Of a DNA stretch of 40,372 nt, positions 15,921-23,887 are shown in pieces (position 1 is the stretch's first letter; every line of letters starts with the position of its first letter). Both the position numbers and the translations under genes were made by a program. Origin of the DNA: an uncultured Paraglaciecola sp. (GTDB taxonomy: Bacteria > Pseudomonadota > Gammaproteobacteria > Enterobacterales > Alteromonadaceae); contig NZ_CAJXPA010000018.1 of assembly GCF_913058035.1 (NCBI RefSeq), forward strand, positions 1 through 40,372, written 5' to 3'. Below the pieces are notes generated by a model, which was not told the origin of the DNA, did not search any database, and saw only the letters and a list, made by a program, of their open reading frames with translations.

Positions 15921-17164
15921 GCTTAATTAGTACGCTAACATTAGGCGCGGTAAAAGCATCCAAAATATTAGCCACTTTAGAAGAATCGGTTAAAAACCAA
16001 GTATTAGCTGCTATGGCAGAGGCTTTACGTGAGAAAAAACAAAGTATTTTTATAGCCAATAAACAGGATCTGGCTCAAGCAAAACAAAATAACCTGAGCC
16101 ATTCTATGATTGACAGGCTCACTTTAAATGATGAAAGAATTGAAGCAATGGCATCAGGCATCGAAGTTATTGCTGGTTTGGCCGACCCGGTTGGCGCTGA
16201 ACGAGTTGTTAGTGAACGTCCTAATGGATTACAAATTCGCAAGATGCGAGTACCTCTTGGTGTTGTTTGCATGATTTTTGAAGCAAGACCTAATGTGACA
16301 GCAGATGCGGGTGCGTTGTGTTTTAAATCAGGCAATGCCGTTATTTTACGTGGCGGTAAAGAGGCACTAACTTCTAGTTTAGCCATCGCACAAGTTCTAC
16401 AAGATGTACTAACAAAATTTGATTTACCTGAAGAGCTTATTACAGTTGTACCTGATCCTAGCCGTGACTTAATGTTTGAGTTGATGCAGCAGCGAGGCAG
16501 TATTGATGTGATTATCCCAAGAGGTGGTGAAGGCCTGATTAATTATGTAACTGATAATAGTAAAATACCTGTTATTCAGCATTACAAAGGGGTCTGCCAT
16601 TTGTTTATAGACAAAGATGCTGACCTAAATGTTGCGTTAGACTTGTTAATTAATGGTAAAACTCATCGAACTGGGGTGTGTAATGCGATTGAAGGCTTGC
16701 TGGTAGACAAATCAATTGCTGCGGTATTTTTACCTAAAGTTGCAGAAAGACTCATAGAAAAACAGGTGAAAATAAATGCTTGTGTCGATTCTAGCCAATT
16801 TTTTAGCGATGCTACTGTTTTAGGGCTAGACGATTTTGGTCAGGAATACCTAGACCTGGAGATTGCTATTCGAATTGTTGATGGTGCTGATGAAGCTATG
16901 GTACACATTGATAGATTTGGAAGTCATCATACTGAAGTTATCTGTACTAAAAATGAATTAACAGCTAAGCGTTTTCAACGTTCTGTAGATGCTTCTGTGG
17001 TGATGGTAAATGCATCTTCACGCTTCTCTGATGGTAGTGAACTCGGATTAGGTGCAGAAATTGGTATCGCTACAACCAAGTTGCATGCATATGGCCCTAT
17101 GGGAGTAGAATCCCTGACCACCGAGAAATACTTGGTTATGGGCAACGGCCAAATACGTGCTTAG
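15917..17164 (+). CDS. proA: Gamma-glutamyl phosphate reductase (ProA)
   Basis: A 415-residue NADPH-dependent enzyme that reduces gamma-glutamyl phosphate to glutamate semialdehyde, the second step of proline synthesis. It has the aldehyde-dehydrogenase-like fold with FEARPNVTADAGAL at 121-134 and FKSGNAVILRGGKEA at 136-150; the catalytic cysteine is Cys255 in TGVCNAIEGLL. The C-terminal LGAEIGIATTKLHAYGPMG is strongly conserved in ProA. The ATG overlaps the proB stop and has GGAGGA ten bases upstream, inside proB. A strong terminator follows. Confidence 0.95.
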   Translation: MSLISTLTLGAVKASKILATLEESVKNQVLAAMAEALREKKQSIFIANKQDLAQAKQNNLSHSMIDRLTLNDERIEAMASGIEVIAGLADPVGAERVVSERPNGLQIRKMRVPLGVVCMIFEARPNVTADAGALCFKSGNAVILRGGKEALTSSLAIAQVLQDVLTKFDLPEELITVVPDPSRDLMFELMQQRGSIDVIIPRGGEGLINYVTDNSKIPVIQHYKGVCHLFIDKDADLNVALDLLINGKTHRTGVCNAIEGLLVDKSIAAVFLPKVAERLIEKQVKINACVDSSQFFSDATVLGLDDFGQEYLDLEIAIRIVDGADEAMVHIDRFGSHHTEVICTKNELTAKRFQRSVDASVVMVNASSRFSDGSELGLGAEIGIATTKLHAYGPMGVESLTTEKYLVMGNGQIRA

Positions 17165-17189
17165 TTAAAATAACTCATATGCATTAATA

Positions 17190-17226
17190 AAAACAGAGTG
17201 AGTTAAAAGACCACTCTGTTTTGTTT
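17190..17226. terminator. Bidirectional terminator between proA and the M28 peptidase gene
   Basis: Stem AAAACAGAGTG (17190-17200) / CACTCTGTTTT (17212-17222) with an 11-base loop, flanked by A-rich sequence on the left and T-rich on the right. It can serve proA on plus and the convergent peptidase gene on minus. Confidence 0.85.
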
Positions 17227-17255
17227 CTAAAGTCTGATTTTCTGATCCTGTTTTA

Positions 17256-18656
17256 TTATTCCCCAAAAGCTCCTGCCGCGCCAGGAAACACAACTGGACT
17301 CTCAAAACCTTCTTGATTGACACTGGCAACACCAAAAAAGTAGTTGTCTATCACCACATTTTCTAAAGTATAGTTGGTAACGTCGCCTACAAACTTACTG
17401 AACTGCCATTGCGGTGCGTCGGTGTATCGCCAATAAATTTTATATCCAGCTAGTTGTTTATTTTGGTCTTTGTCTAGCGCCTCCCAGCTCAATGTGGTGC
17501 TTGGTTGGACTGCACCTTTTATGGTTACCTCTGCCGGTGGAGAGGGAGCCCATGCCATAGATGCTAGCGATACTGCGTTTAAGGACGTAAGTTTTGCTGC
17601 ATAATCAAAATTTACACCGTCTATGGTGTCGCCATATGTCACACCATCCTCAACTCGTAAATCTTGATGTTGACGTTCGTAATGTTCGTTGGTTTCCATG
17701 ATCCTCACTCCAGGAAAGCCTAAATCATTGAATGGGCGATGATGACCGCCGCGACCGAATCTGTCCAAACGGTAAACAACCATCGTATCTAAGTTAGGAA
17801 TGTAGCGATCAGCCATCAAATCGATATAACGTGCCAAATTTCGACTAGGGGAGTCAACTTCGCCACCTGTATACCTGCGGTTACGTGCCTCAGCATCAGT
17901 TTCAGTATAGCGAGTACCTTCGGCAAAAATACGGGCCGTAGTGTTATTGATCACGCCATTGATCCCAGAAATATTGCCAATCATGTCATTATTTAAAACT
18001 GCTTTTAAGCGCCATCCATCTTTTTTCGCTGTTTCAGCTAGTATTTTTCCACCGAATAAACCTTGTTCTTCACCTGCCAAAGCCGCAAAAACGATACTGC
18101 CGTTAAACTTGTATTGACTAAGTATACGCGCTGCCTCTAGTGTGCCGGCAACACCAGAAGCATTGTCATTGGCACCCGGTGAATCATCGGTATAATTCAT
18201 CACATCTGAGATGCGTGAGTCGATATCACCAGACATCATGACGTAACGGTTAGGATCAGTGGCACCTGTTTGTACAGCAATGACACTAATGACTTCAGTC
18301 GCATCAGGAATACGTTTTTCATCTTGAATAGTTTGTGACTGAAAGTACACTTCTAAACAGCCACCACAAGCTTTAGAAATATTATCAAACTCGGACTTGA
18401 TCCAGCGTCTTGCCGCACCTATACCGCGAGTTTCAGATTGTGTTTCTGACAAAGTATGGCGTGTGCCAAAGCTAACTAACTTACGAATATCTTTCTCAAT
18501 ACGTTCTGCAGACACTTGTCGCTGAATATCATGTAATTGCTGTTGATCCTGATACTTTAATTCTTGTGCTTGCGTTGTTGAGGCAAAAATAAAAAATAAA
18601 AATGCATATAAAAAAATATACAAGAAGGGATATATTGTTGGCTGAAGTGTTCTCAC
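17256..18656 (-). CDS. Secreted M28 family metallopeptidase with FN3-like C-terminus
   Basis: A 466-residue protein with a signal peptide (hydrophobic 8-25, cleavage likely after TQA at 30). The M28 di-zinc aminopeptidase core spans about 50-365: SGDIDSR (142-148), GANDNASG (161-168, bridging Asp164), AGEEQGLFGG (194-203, Glu196/Glu197), NNDMIGN (Asp224) and GRGGHHRPF (His305/His306). The first ligand position, usually His in an HxD motif, is Asp144 here. Residues about 372-460 look like a fibronectin type III domain (PSPPAEVTIK, LAGYKIYWR, NYFFGVASVNQEG). It is probably a periplasmic or secreted aminopeptidase. The start is GTG 18656 with AGGAA upstream; no nearby ATG is in frame. Confidence 0.88.
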   Translation of the reverse strand: MRTLQPTIYPFLYIFLYAFLFFIFASTTQAQELKYQDQQQLHDIQRQVSAERIEKDIRKLVSFGTRHTLSETQSETRGIGAARRWIKSEFDNISKACGGCLEVYFQSQTIQDEKRIPDATEVISVIAVQTGATDPNRYVMMSGDIDSRISDVMNYTDDSPGANDNASGVAGTLEAARILSQYKFNGSIVFAALAGEEQGLFGGKILAETAKKDGWRLKAVLNNDMIGNISGINGVINNTTARIFAEGTRYTETDAEARNRRYTGGEVDSPSRNLARYIDLMADRYIPNLDTMVVYRLDRFGRGGHHRPFNDLGFPGVRIMETNEHYERQHQDLRVEDGVTYGDTIDGVNFDYAAKLTSLNAVSLASMAWAPSPPAEVTIKGAVQPSTTLSWEALDKDQNKQLAGYKIYWRYTDAPQWQFSKFVGDVTNYTLENVVIDNYFFGVASVNQEGFESPVVFPGAAGAFGE

Positions 18657-18767
18657 AATCTGTTCCTAAATGGTTCGTTTATTAATTTGAAATACTTTAA
18701 CGTGTTTTGAACTGATATTGTGCATTATTAGTATTCATTATCCTTGCAGTAACAATCGAGTAACATT

Positions 18768-19664
18768 ATGATCCCATTAGTATTTCACCCCATTTATAGT
18801 CAACTCGACTTGCCTGCACGACATCGCTTCCCCACTGAAAAGTACCAAGGGATCCGAGATGGTTTGGCAGCTAAGGGTGTTGCAGATAATTGTTTTAATG
18901 AACCAGCACCCATTTCGCCAGAACACTTACGGCAAGTATTTAATCCGCAATATATCCAACATCTTGTTAACGGAACTCTAGATGCTAAAGCAATGCGGCG
19001 TATCGGTTTCCCTTGGTCGGCACAACTTATTCAGCGTTCATTAACGGCAGTGGGTGGCACGGTGTTAACCGCTAAATTGGCCTTGGAGCATGGTAAAGCG
19101 CTAAATCTGACAGGGGGCTATCATCATGCATTTGCAAATTACGGATCAGGTTTTTGTCTATTTAATGATTTATATTTAGCCGCCTTGACCATGCTACAAA
19201 ATCCTAATATCGATAAAATACTGATTTTCGACTGTGATGTGCATCAAGGTGACGGTACTGCGAAGTTAGCCGAAAATAATCTGCAAATTTATACTGTATC
19301 GATCCATGGTGAGAAAAATTTTCCACACCGTAAACAACAATCAGATATGGACTTTAACTTAATGAAAGGAACACAAGACACTGAATATTTAGAAACAGTC
19401 GACAGTGCTTTGCATTTGGCTATTAACACTTATCAACCTGACGCAGTGATCTATGATGCTGGGGTAGACATTCACATAGATGATGATTTAGGGCATTTAG
19501 ACATCAGTACTGAAGGGGTATACCAAAGAGACCGTTTGGTTTTTGATACTTGTAAACAAAAGGGTTTGCCTGTCGCGGCGGTAATAGGCGGTGGATATCA
19601 ACGAAATATAAATGCGTTAGTAGATGTGCACCTTCAGTTATACAAAGCCGCAGGAGTGATATAA
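18768..19664 (+). CDS. Histone deacetylase-like amidohydrolase (class IV-like)
   Basis: A 298-residue zinc amidohydrolase of the HDAC/AcuC/acetylpolyamine amidohydrolase superfamily. GGYHHA carries the paired catalytic histidines (His119, His120). Zinc ligands are Asp157 and His159 in FDCDVHQGDG and Asp234 in DAGVDIHIDD; VIGGGYQRN near the C-terminus contains the transition-state tyrosine. The compact size resembles class IV (HDAC11-like) bacterial members. The substrate could be acylated protein, an acylpolyamine or another acyl amide; nothing nearby decides it. The start is ATG 18768 with GAGTAA upstream. It is divergent from the peptidase gene, sharing a 111-base promoter region. Confidence 0.9.
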   Translation: MIPLVFHPIYSQLDLPARHRFPTEKYQGIRDGLAAKGVADNCFNEPAPISPEHLRQVFNPQYIQHLVNGTLDAKAMRRIGFPWSAQLIQRSLTAVGGTVLTAKLALEHGKALNLTGGYHHAFANYGSGFCLFNDLYLAALTMLQNPNIDKILIFDCDVHQGDGTAKLAENNLQIYTVSIHGEKNFPHRKQQSDMDFNLMKGTQDTEYLETVDSALHLAINTYQPDAVIYDAGVDIHIDDDLGHLDISTEGVYQRDRLVFDTCKQKGLPVAAVIGGGYQRNINALVDVHLQLYKAAGVI

Positions 19665-19709
19665 CCACAATAATCATATATTTAGACATATTTTGACTCG
19701 GTGTCTTCC

Positions 19710-19740
19710 GGCTAAGCAATGGACTTGGCCAAAATTTTTT
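19710..19740 (+). terminator. Probable terminator of the HDAC-like gene
   Basis: Stem GGCTAAG (19710-19716) / CTTGGCC (19724-19730) with one G-T pair, then AAAATTTTTT. It sits about 45 bases after the HDAC-like stop codon. Confidence 0.5.
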
Positions 19741-20358
19741 AGTCTTAACTGAAACAATGACCAAAAATTATTATCGAAATAGTCAGTTGAAACAATATCA
19801 ATCTGCTGCATTTTTAAAGACTAAACGTGTTGCAGGATGTTGTCAGTGTGCCAGTGTGCCAGTTTGTCAAAATGAGGTTCTTACCTGTTAAAATTTTTTA
19901 GGAGTCAATAAAAACCTTGATGTCCGCAGTGTTTTAAACAAATTACATCGTAATGTGATTAATCACTTATTGAATTTTATCGACTGATTATTTACTAACT
20001 AGTGTTATCAACTAGAGTTTGTTGTGCTGTCAGCACCTATCTCAGCGGATACCTAATTTTAGTAAAAGCGTTGATTAATATATTTTTATCGTACTATTAT
20101 GTTTTAAGATTTTGATTAGGTTAGCCATATTTGTGTTTATTCAAAGATTAGTTTTTTAAATATAGTTAAAAGTTGTCTTAAATACGTGTATTGCATTTTG
20201 TTTAACGTGTTTGTCATCGTAAATCATGATTCTGAGCTTTACAGAAGTTAGTATTTACGTTTTAGATAAAATTTGATCCGCACACGTTCTTTATTTCGAA
20301 CACAGTAACTAATGCCATGATATTTGATTTGAAGGGGAAATTAACCAAAGAAAGGTGT

Positions 20359-20371
20359 AATCATAATGATT
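20359..20371. promoter_or_regulatory. Palindrome AATCAT-A-ATGATT, possible operator
   Basis: A perfect 13-base dyad 59 bases before the GTG start of the BrxR/CapW-type gene. The same half-sites occur without the central base at 20222-20231. BrxR and CapW proteins are known to bind inverted repeats upstream of their own genes; linking this dyad to the protein is inference. Confidence 0.4.
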
Positions 20372-20429
20372 GCATTGCATGTAAAACTCATCTAATCTGC
20401 TAGAAACTAGTTATTACGAGTCTATCCTA

Positions 20430-21326
20430 GTGGAATATCAGAATAATTTAAATGCATTACAAATAGATAAAAAATTAGCAGAATTAACTCATGCTCAAAA
20501 AGATCGTTTAGCATTCATTGATTTTAGTTTACAGTTTTTTGGGCATGTTGCTCGTAACGATCTTATCAAGCGTTTTAAAACGGGGCTAGCTGCAAGTACA
20601 CGTGACTTTAGTACTTATAAGGAGCTTGTCCCATCCAATCTCATTCTGCGACATCAAACAAAAAATTACTACCGCACAGACAACTTTCAGCCAATATTTA
20701 CACACGATCCTGAGGTTATTTTGACTTCCTTGAGTCGTGGATTTGGTAACGGTATATCCACTGGTGTACAACCTTCTGAGCAATGTTTCGATGCGGTCAG
20801 GCTGATACATCCTAATGTCGCTATCATTGCCAGTATTATGCGGGCAATTCACAATAAACAAGCAGTCAGGTGTGGTTATGTATCAGTATCATCAGGTGAA
20901 ACAAAACGCGCCTTAGTACCACATTCAATTGTCAACAATGGTCATCGTTGGCACGTGCGTGCTTATGATCGCAAAGGCAATCGTTTTCGTGATTTTGTAT
21001 TTACTCGTTTTACCTTTATTGATTTATTGCAAGGGCCTGTGCATGTGCACGAAGCCAGCCCATATGATCAGCAATGGCAACAAATTGTGAATATTATACT
21101 TATTCCTCATCCCAACATTAAGCAGTCAAAGGCGATTGAGATGGATTACAATATGTCGGATGGGATGCTTTCAATACAACTTAGAGCTGCCGTTGCGGCT
21201 TATGTGTTGAGGCAATGGCAAGTGGATTGTTCAACTAACCATATTAAAAACGACCAAGGGTTCCAGTTAGCACTTGCTAACCCCGAGGTATTAAATTTGA
21301 TTGACAATTTTTTATTAGTTTCCTAA
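20430..21326 (+). CDS. BrxR/CapW-type WYL-domain transcriptional regulator (orphan)
   Basis: A 298-residue protein. Residues 25-90 form the N-terminal winged helix of the BrxR/CapW family (DRLAFIDFSLQFFGHVARND, then LIKRFKTGLAASTRDFSTYK), residues about 130-205 the WYL domain (GHRWHVRAYDRKGNRFRDFV at 171-190), and 215-298 the WCX dimerisation domain. Known relatives repress BREX and CBASS defence operons and may respond to a nucleic-acid-type ligand. No defence gene lies beside it: serA and an HDAC-like gene are the nearest, each across about 0.8 kb of non-coding DNA. The start is GTG 20430, since no ATG precedes the conserved region; the ribosome site is weak. Family assignment is firm; the target is unknown. 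Confidence 0.85.
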   Translation: MEYQNNLNALQIDKKLAELTHAQKDRLAFIDFSLQFFGHVARNDLIKRFKTGLAASTRDFSTYKELVPSNLILRHQTKNYYRTDNFQPIFTHDPEVILTSLSRGFGNGISTGVQPSEQCFDAVRLIHPNVAIIASIMRAIHNKQAVRCGYVSVSSGETKRALVPHSIVNNGHRWHVRAYDRKGNRFRDFVFTRFTFIDLLQGPVHVHEASPYDQQWQQIVNIILIPHPNIKQSKAIEMDYNMSDGMLSIQLRAAVAAYVLRQWQVDCSTNHIKNDQGFQLALANPEVLNLIDNFLLVS

Positions 21327-21382
21327 TCTAATCTGAATTATTCAATGGCATTCGGCATCTGCAAATTGTGATGACGTTATCT

Positions 21383-21410
21383 AAGACACATTTGATAAGA
21401 CACATTTGAT
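21383..21410. repeat. 14-bp perfect tandem duplication
   Basis: AAGACACATTTGAT occurs twice back to back (21383-21396 and 21397-21410), in non-coding sequence 57 bases after the WYL regulator stop. Confidence 0.9.
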
Positions 21411-21653
21411 GATTTATGGGTCGGATTTTTATATCAGTGGGAATATCACAAGGCCATTGTGTTGAGATGAACGTTTGAACATAAAATAATATTCTAGATA
21501 AATAGATAAGCATGTATGCCAGATTTAATTTTTACTTGATCGCGATTTGTGACTAATACATCCGTATCGTAAAAAATAATATCAAGTTTTGATTCAGTCT
21601 AAAGTATTCATCTTGACAAGTATTTTTCGGTTTCTTGAATATACTAAATAACC

Positions 21654-21674
21654 AATTATTGACAATCAATAATT
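21654..21674. promoter_or_regulatory. Perfect 9-bp inverted repeat with 3-base centre
   Basis: Arms AATTATTGA (21654-21662) and TCAATAATT (21666-21674) flank CAA. There is no T-tract, so it is unlikely to be a terminator. It has the size of a dimer binding site. Position between the WYL regulator and serA suggests an operator, but no target promoter is evident. Confidence 0.4.
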
Positions 21675-22120
21675 AAGCTGTCGGTTTAGTAAAACAAGAA
21701 AGGTAATTGAATTGATTGACATTTTGACTGTTGTAAAAAAAACAGCTTAGTGCTGATACATAACTATCATCTTGACGGATTGCTGCATCGCGTTTAGCTG
21801 CAAGTGACTAGGATGATATGTGGATAAATGACGCAGAAGTAATGTGATATTGATTAAATAGACTTCTGTGGTCTGTCATTGGTAAAATCATTGTTCTGAG
21901 TGAATGGTTTTATAAAACGATTTACAATTAATGCTTTTATCATAATAGAATCCATTGTTTGGCAACGCTTGCTAACTTTTCAAGCCCATATGGCTGGTAG
22001 TGAAATAAATGATTAAACATTTTGTATATAAACAATAACTATAAATCCACTTTTTTAATATGGCTTAAGTCACAATTGGCTTTATATGTAAGTCGATTTC
22101 TGCTATTTTCTCCATCAAAT

Positions 22121-22136
22121 AGACGTCCAGATGTCT
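22121..22136 (+). promoter_or_regulatory. Tandem MetJ boxes upstream of serA
   Basis: AGACGTCC (22121-22128) followed directly by AGATGTCT (22129-22136); each matches the MetJ consensus AGACGTCT at 7 of 8 positions in the required tandem 8-bp phasing. It lies 27 bases before the serA ATG. MetJ, with S-adenosylmethionine as corepressor, binds two or more such boxes. Confidence 0.7.
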
Positions 22137-22163
22137 TAAATTAAACTGCCACGTGGGAATATA

Positions 22164-23393
22164 ATGAGCAAAGTATCGTTGCCGAAAGAAAAAATCAAAA
22201 TATTACTACTTGAAGGTCTTCATCAAAGTACCTTGGATACACTTCATGCCAGTGGTTATGAAAATATTGAGTACCTGAAAACATCATTACCAGAAGATGA
22301 ACTGATTGCCAAGATTAAAGACGTGCATTTTGTTGGTATCCGTTCCAGAACACAGCTGAATGAGAACGTAATTGCCGCTGCTAGTAAATTAGTGGCGGTA
22401 GGTTGTTTTTGTATTGGTACTAACCAGGTTGACTTGGTCGCTACACAAATACGTGGCATACCTGTTTTTAATGCGCCTTTTTCAAATACACGTTCAGTGG
22501 CAGAGTTAGCGCTTGCTCAAATTATTTTGCTTTTGCGTGGCGTGCCAGCCAGAAATGCCAAGGCACATAAGGGCATCTGGGATAAAAGTGCAGTGGGCTC
22601 TTTTGAAGCGCGTGGCAAAACCTTGGGTATTATTGGTTATGGACACATTGGTACCCAATTAAGTATTTTGGCTGAGCATCTTGGAATGCGAGTGCAGTTT
22701 TTTGATGTTGAAAATAAATTAGTCTTAGGTAATTCAACACAAACTAAAACCTTAAAACAATTGTTAAATACTTCAGATGTAGTCACTCTTCACGTGCCTG
22801 AGACAGTACAAACACAAAATATGATCAGTGCCAAAGAGTTAAGTATGATGAAAGATGGTGCAATCTTAATAAATGCTGCCAGAGGCACTATCATTGACAT
22901 TGATGCTTTGGTTGATGCATTAAAAAGTGGAAAGTTAGCTGGTGCAGCGATTGATGTATTCCCAGTGGAACCGAAGTCTAATGACGAACCATTTGAATCA
23001 CCATTGACTCAGTTTGATAATGTTATTCTGACTCCTCACGTAGGAGGCAGTACTCAAGAAGCCCAGCAAAATATTGGTATCGAAGTTGCCGGTAAGCTTG
23101 CCAAGTACAGTGATAACGGTTCGACGTTGTCAGCAGTTAATTTTCCAGAAGTATCTTTGCCTGAACAAACTGAGCGCTCACGTTTATTGCATATTCATAA
23201 AAATGCACCGGGTGTACTAACACAAATAAACCAAGCATTTGCTCAAAAAGGGTTAAATATTGCTGCTCAATACCTACAAACTAATGCAAATATTGGTTAT
23301 GTGGTGATTGATGTTGAAACTGATGATGCAGAAGAAGCATTCGAGCAACTTCAAAAAATTGACGGCACAATCAAAACAAGGATATTGCATTAG
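22164..23393 (+). CDS. serA: D-3-phosphoglycerate dehydrogenase (SerA)
   Basis: A 409-residue enzyme oxidising 3-phosphoglycerate with NAD+, the first step of serine synthesis, of the short E. coli type. GIIGYGHIGTQ at about 155-165 is the NAD-binding motif. The catalytic triad is Arg240 (NAARGTII), Glu269 (VEPKSND) and His292 (TPHVGGSTQEA). The C-terminal ACT domain (337-409, NAPGVLTQINQAF) binds serine for feedback inhibition. The ATG at 22164 has a GTGGGA-type site. It is a single gene closed by a terminator, with two MetJ-like boxes in its leader. It draws 3-phosphoglycerate produced by the pgk pathway encoded 10 kb downstream. Confidence 0.95.
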   Translation: MSKVSLPKEKIKILLLEGLHQSTLDTLHASGYENIEYLKTSLPEDELIAKIKDVHFVGIRSRTQLNENVIAAASKLVAVGCFCIGTNQVDLVATQIRGIPVFNAPFSNTRSVAELALAQIILLLRGVPARNAKAHKGIWDKSAVGSFEARGKTLGIIGYGHIGTQLSILAEHLGMRVQFFDVENKLVLGNSTQTKTLKQLLNTSDVVTLHVPETVQTQNMISAKELSMMKDGAILINAARGTIIDIDALVDALKSGKLAGAAIDVFPVEPKSNDEPFESPLTQFDNVILTPHVGGSTQEAQQNIGIEVAGKLAKYSDNGSTLSAVNFPEVSLPEQTERSRLLHIHKNAPGVLTQINQAFAQKGLNIAAQYLQTNANIGYVVIDVETDDAEEAFEQLQKIDGTIKTRILH

Positions 23394-23887
23394 TTTATTT
23401 ACTATTTCCAACACCAAATTATGAAAATGCCTGCCAATTTAGGTGGCATTTTTATTGACGAGTGATGAAATATTAAGCACATAAATAGACGAGTAACAAA
23501 CAGAATTGGAAACACTGTCTCTGTGATACCCATTTTATCTAACTATACCTAATTGAGATCCAATTTAGACCAACTATTTATAGTTCCTAGAAGTTGCTTC
23601 ATTATGTTGTTGATACAGATATGCATGCAAAGCAAATAGCTTTTAGTGTTTTTGGCAAGGGGCAAAGATGGTTTATTCACATGCAAAATCATTTTGTATC
23701 AATAATGACAATACCAATATTGTCCTTTCAATATGCTGGGGTAGGTTATTGTTTTTTTAATGATGCCTACTCAATATTGGTCATCACATTCATTCAGCAC
23801 ATAAAAGCTGATACGAAAATAAATATTAGCTATGCAGATTAATACTTAAATCAAAATATTTTTATTAATAACAATATACTCAGATGT
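23394..23887. other. Intergenic region between serA and rsmE
   Basis: Contains the serA terminator. An 82-codon TTG-start frame (23594-23842) is present but has no ribosome site or recognisable protein character. Nothing else was seen. Confidence 0.5.
23424..23454 (+). terminator. Rho-independent terminator of serA
   Basis: Stem AAAATGCC (23424-23431) / GGCATTTT (23445-23452) with extra CC / GG pairing inside, followed by a T-rich stretch. It starts about 30 bases after the serA stop. Confidence 0.85.

Larger units (their letters stand above)
19665..20429. other. 765-base non-coding region before the WYL regulator
   Basis: No supported gene. It holds the HDAC terminator, an 8-bp repeat at 19844-19867 (CAGTGTGC twice, then CAGTTTGT), a perfect palindrome GTGATTAATCAC (19955-19966), AATCATGATT (20222-20231) and AATCATAATGATT (20359-20371). 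The last lies 59 bases before the regulator start and is a reasonable operator candidate. Its length is large for this dense region. Confidence 0.5.
21327..22163. other. 837-base non-coding region between the WYL regulator and serA
   Basis: No ORF with a start and ribosome site is seen. Contents: a 14-bp tandem duplication (21383-21410), a 21-base near-perfect dyad (21654-21674) and tandem MetJ-like boxes (22121-22136) in front of serA. In BREX or CBASS loci the defence genes would occupy this position, so it may be a scar of lost cargo, but no recognisable remnant of a defence gene could be translated. Confidence 0.45.

Noticed and set aside
19955-19966. CRP site suggested by GTGATTAATCAC
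   Set aside because: The gap between TGTGA-like and TCAC-like halves is four bases instead of six, so it does not match a CRP site.
21729-21747. LexA-like box (CTGT ... ACAG) between the WYL regulator and serA
   Set aside because: The spacer between CTGT and ACAG is ten bases, not the eight of the SOS box.
19665-22163. A hidden BREX, CBASS or other defence operon around the WYL regulator
   Set aside because: Both flanks were read in all frames and gave no methylase, helicase, nuclease, cyclase or effector fragment; only the regulator is present.
23594-23842. 82-codon plus-strand frame between serA and rsmE
   Set aside because: It has a TTG start, no ribosome site, biased chance-like composition and no recognisable family; it lies downstream of a strong terminator.
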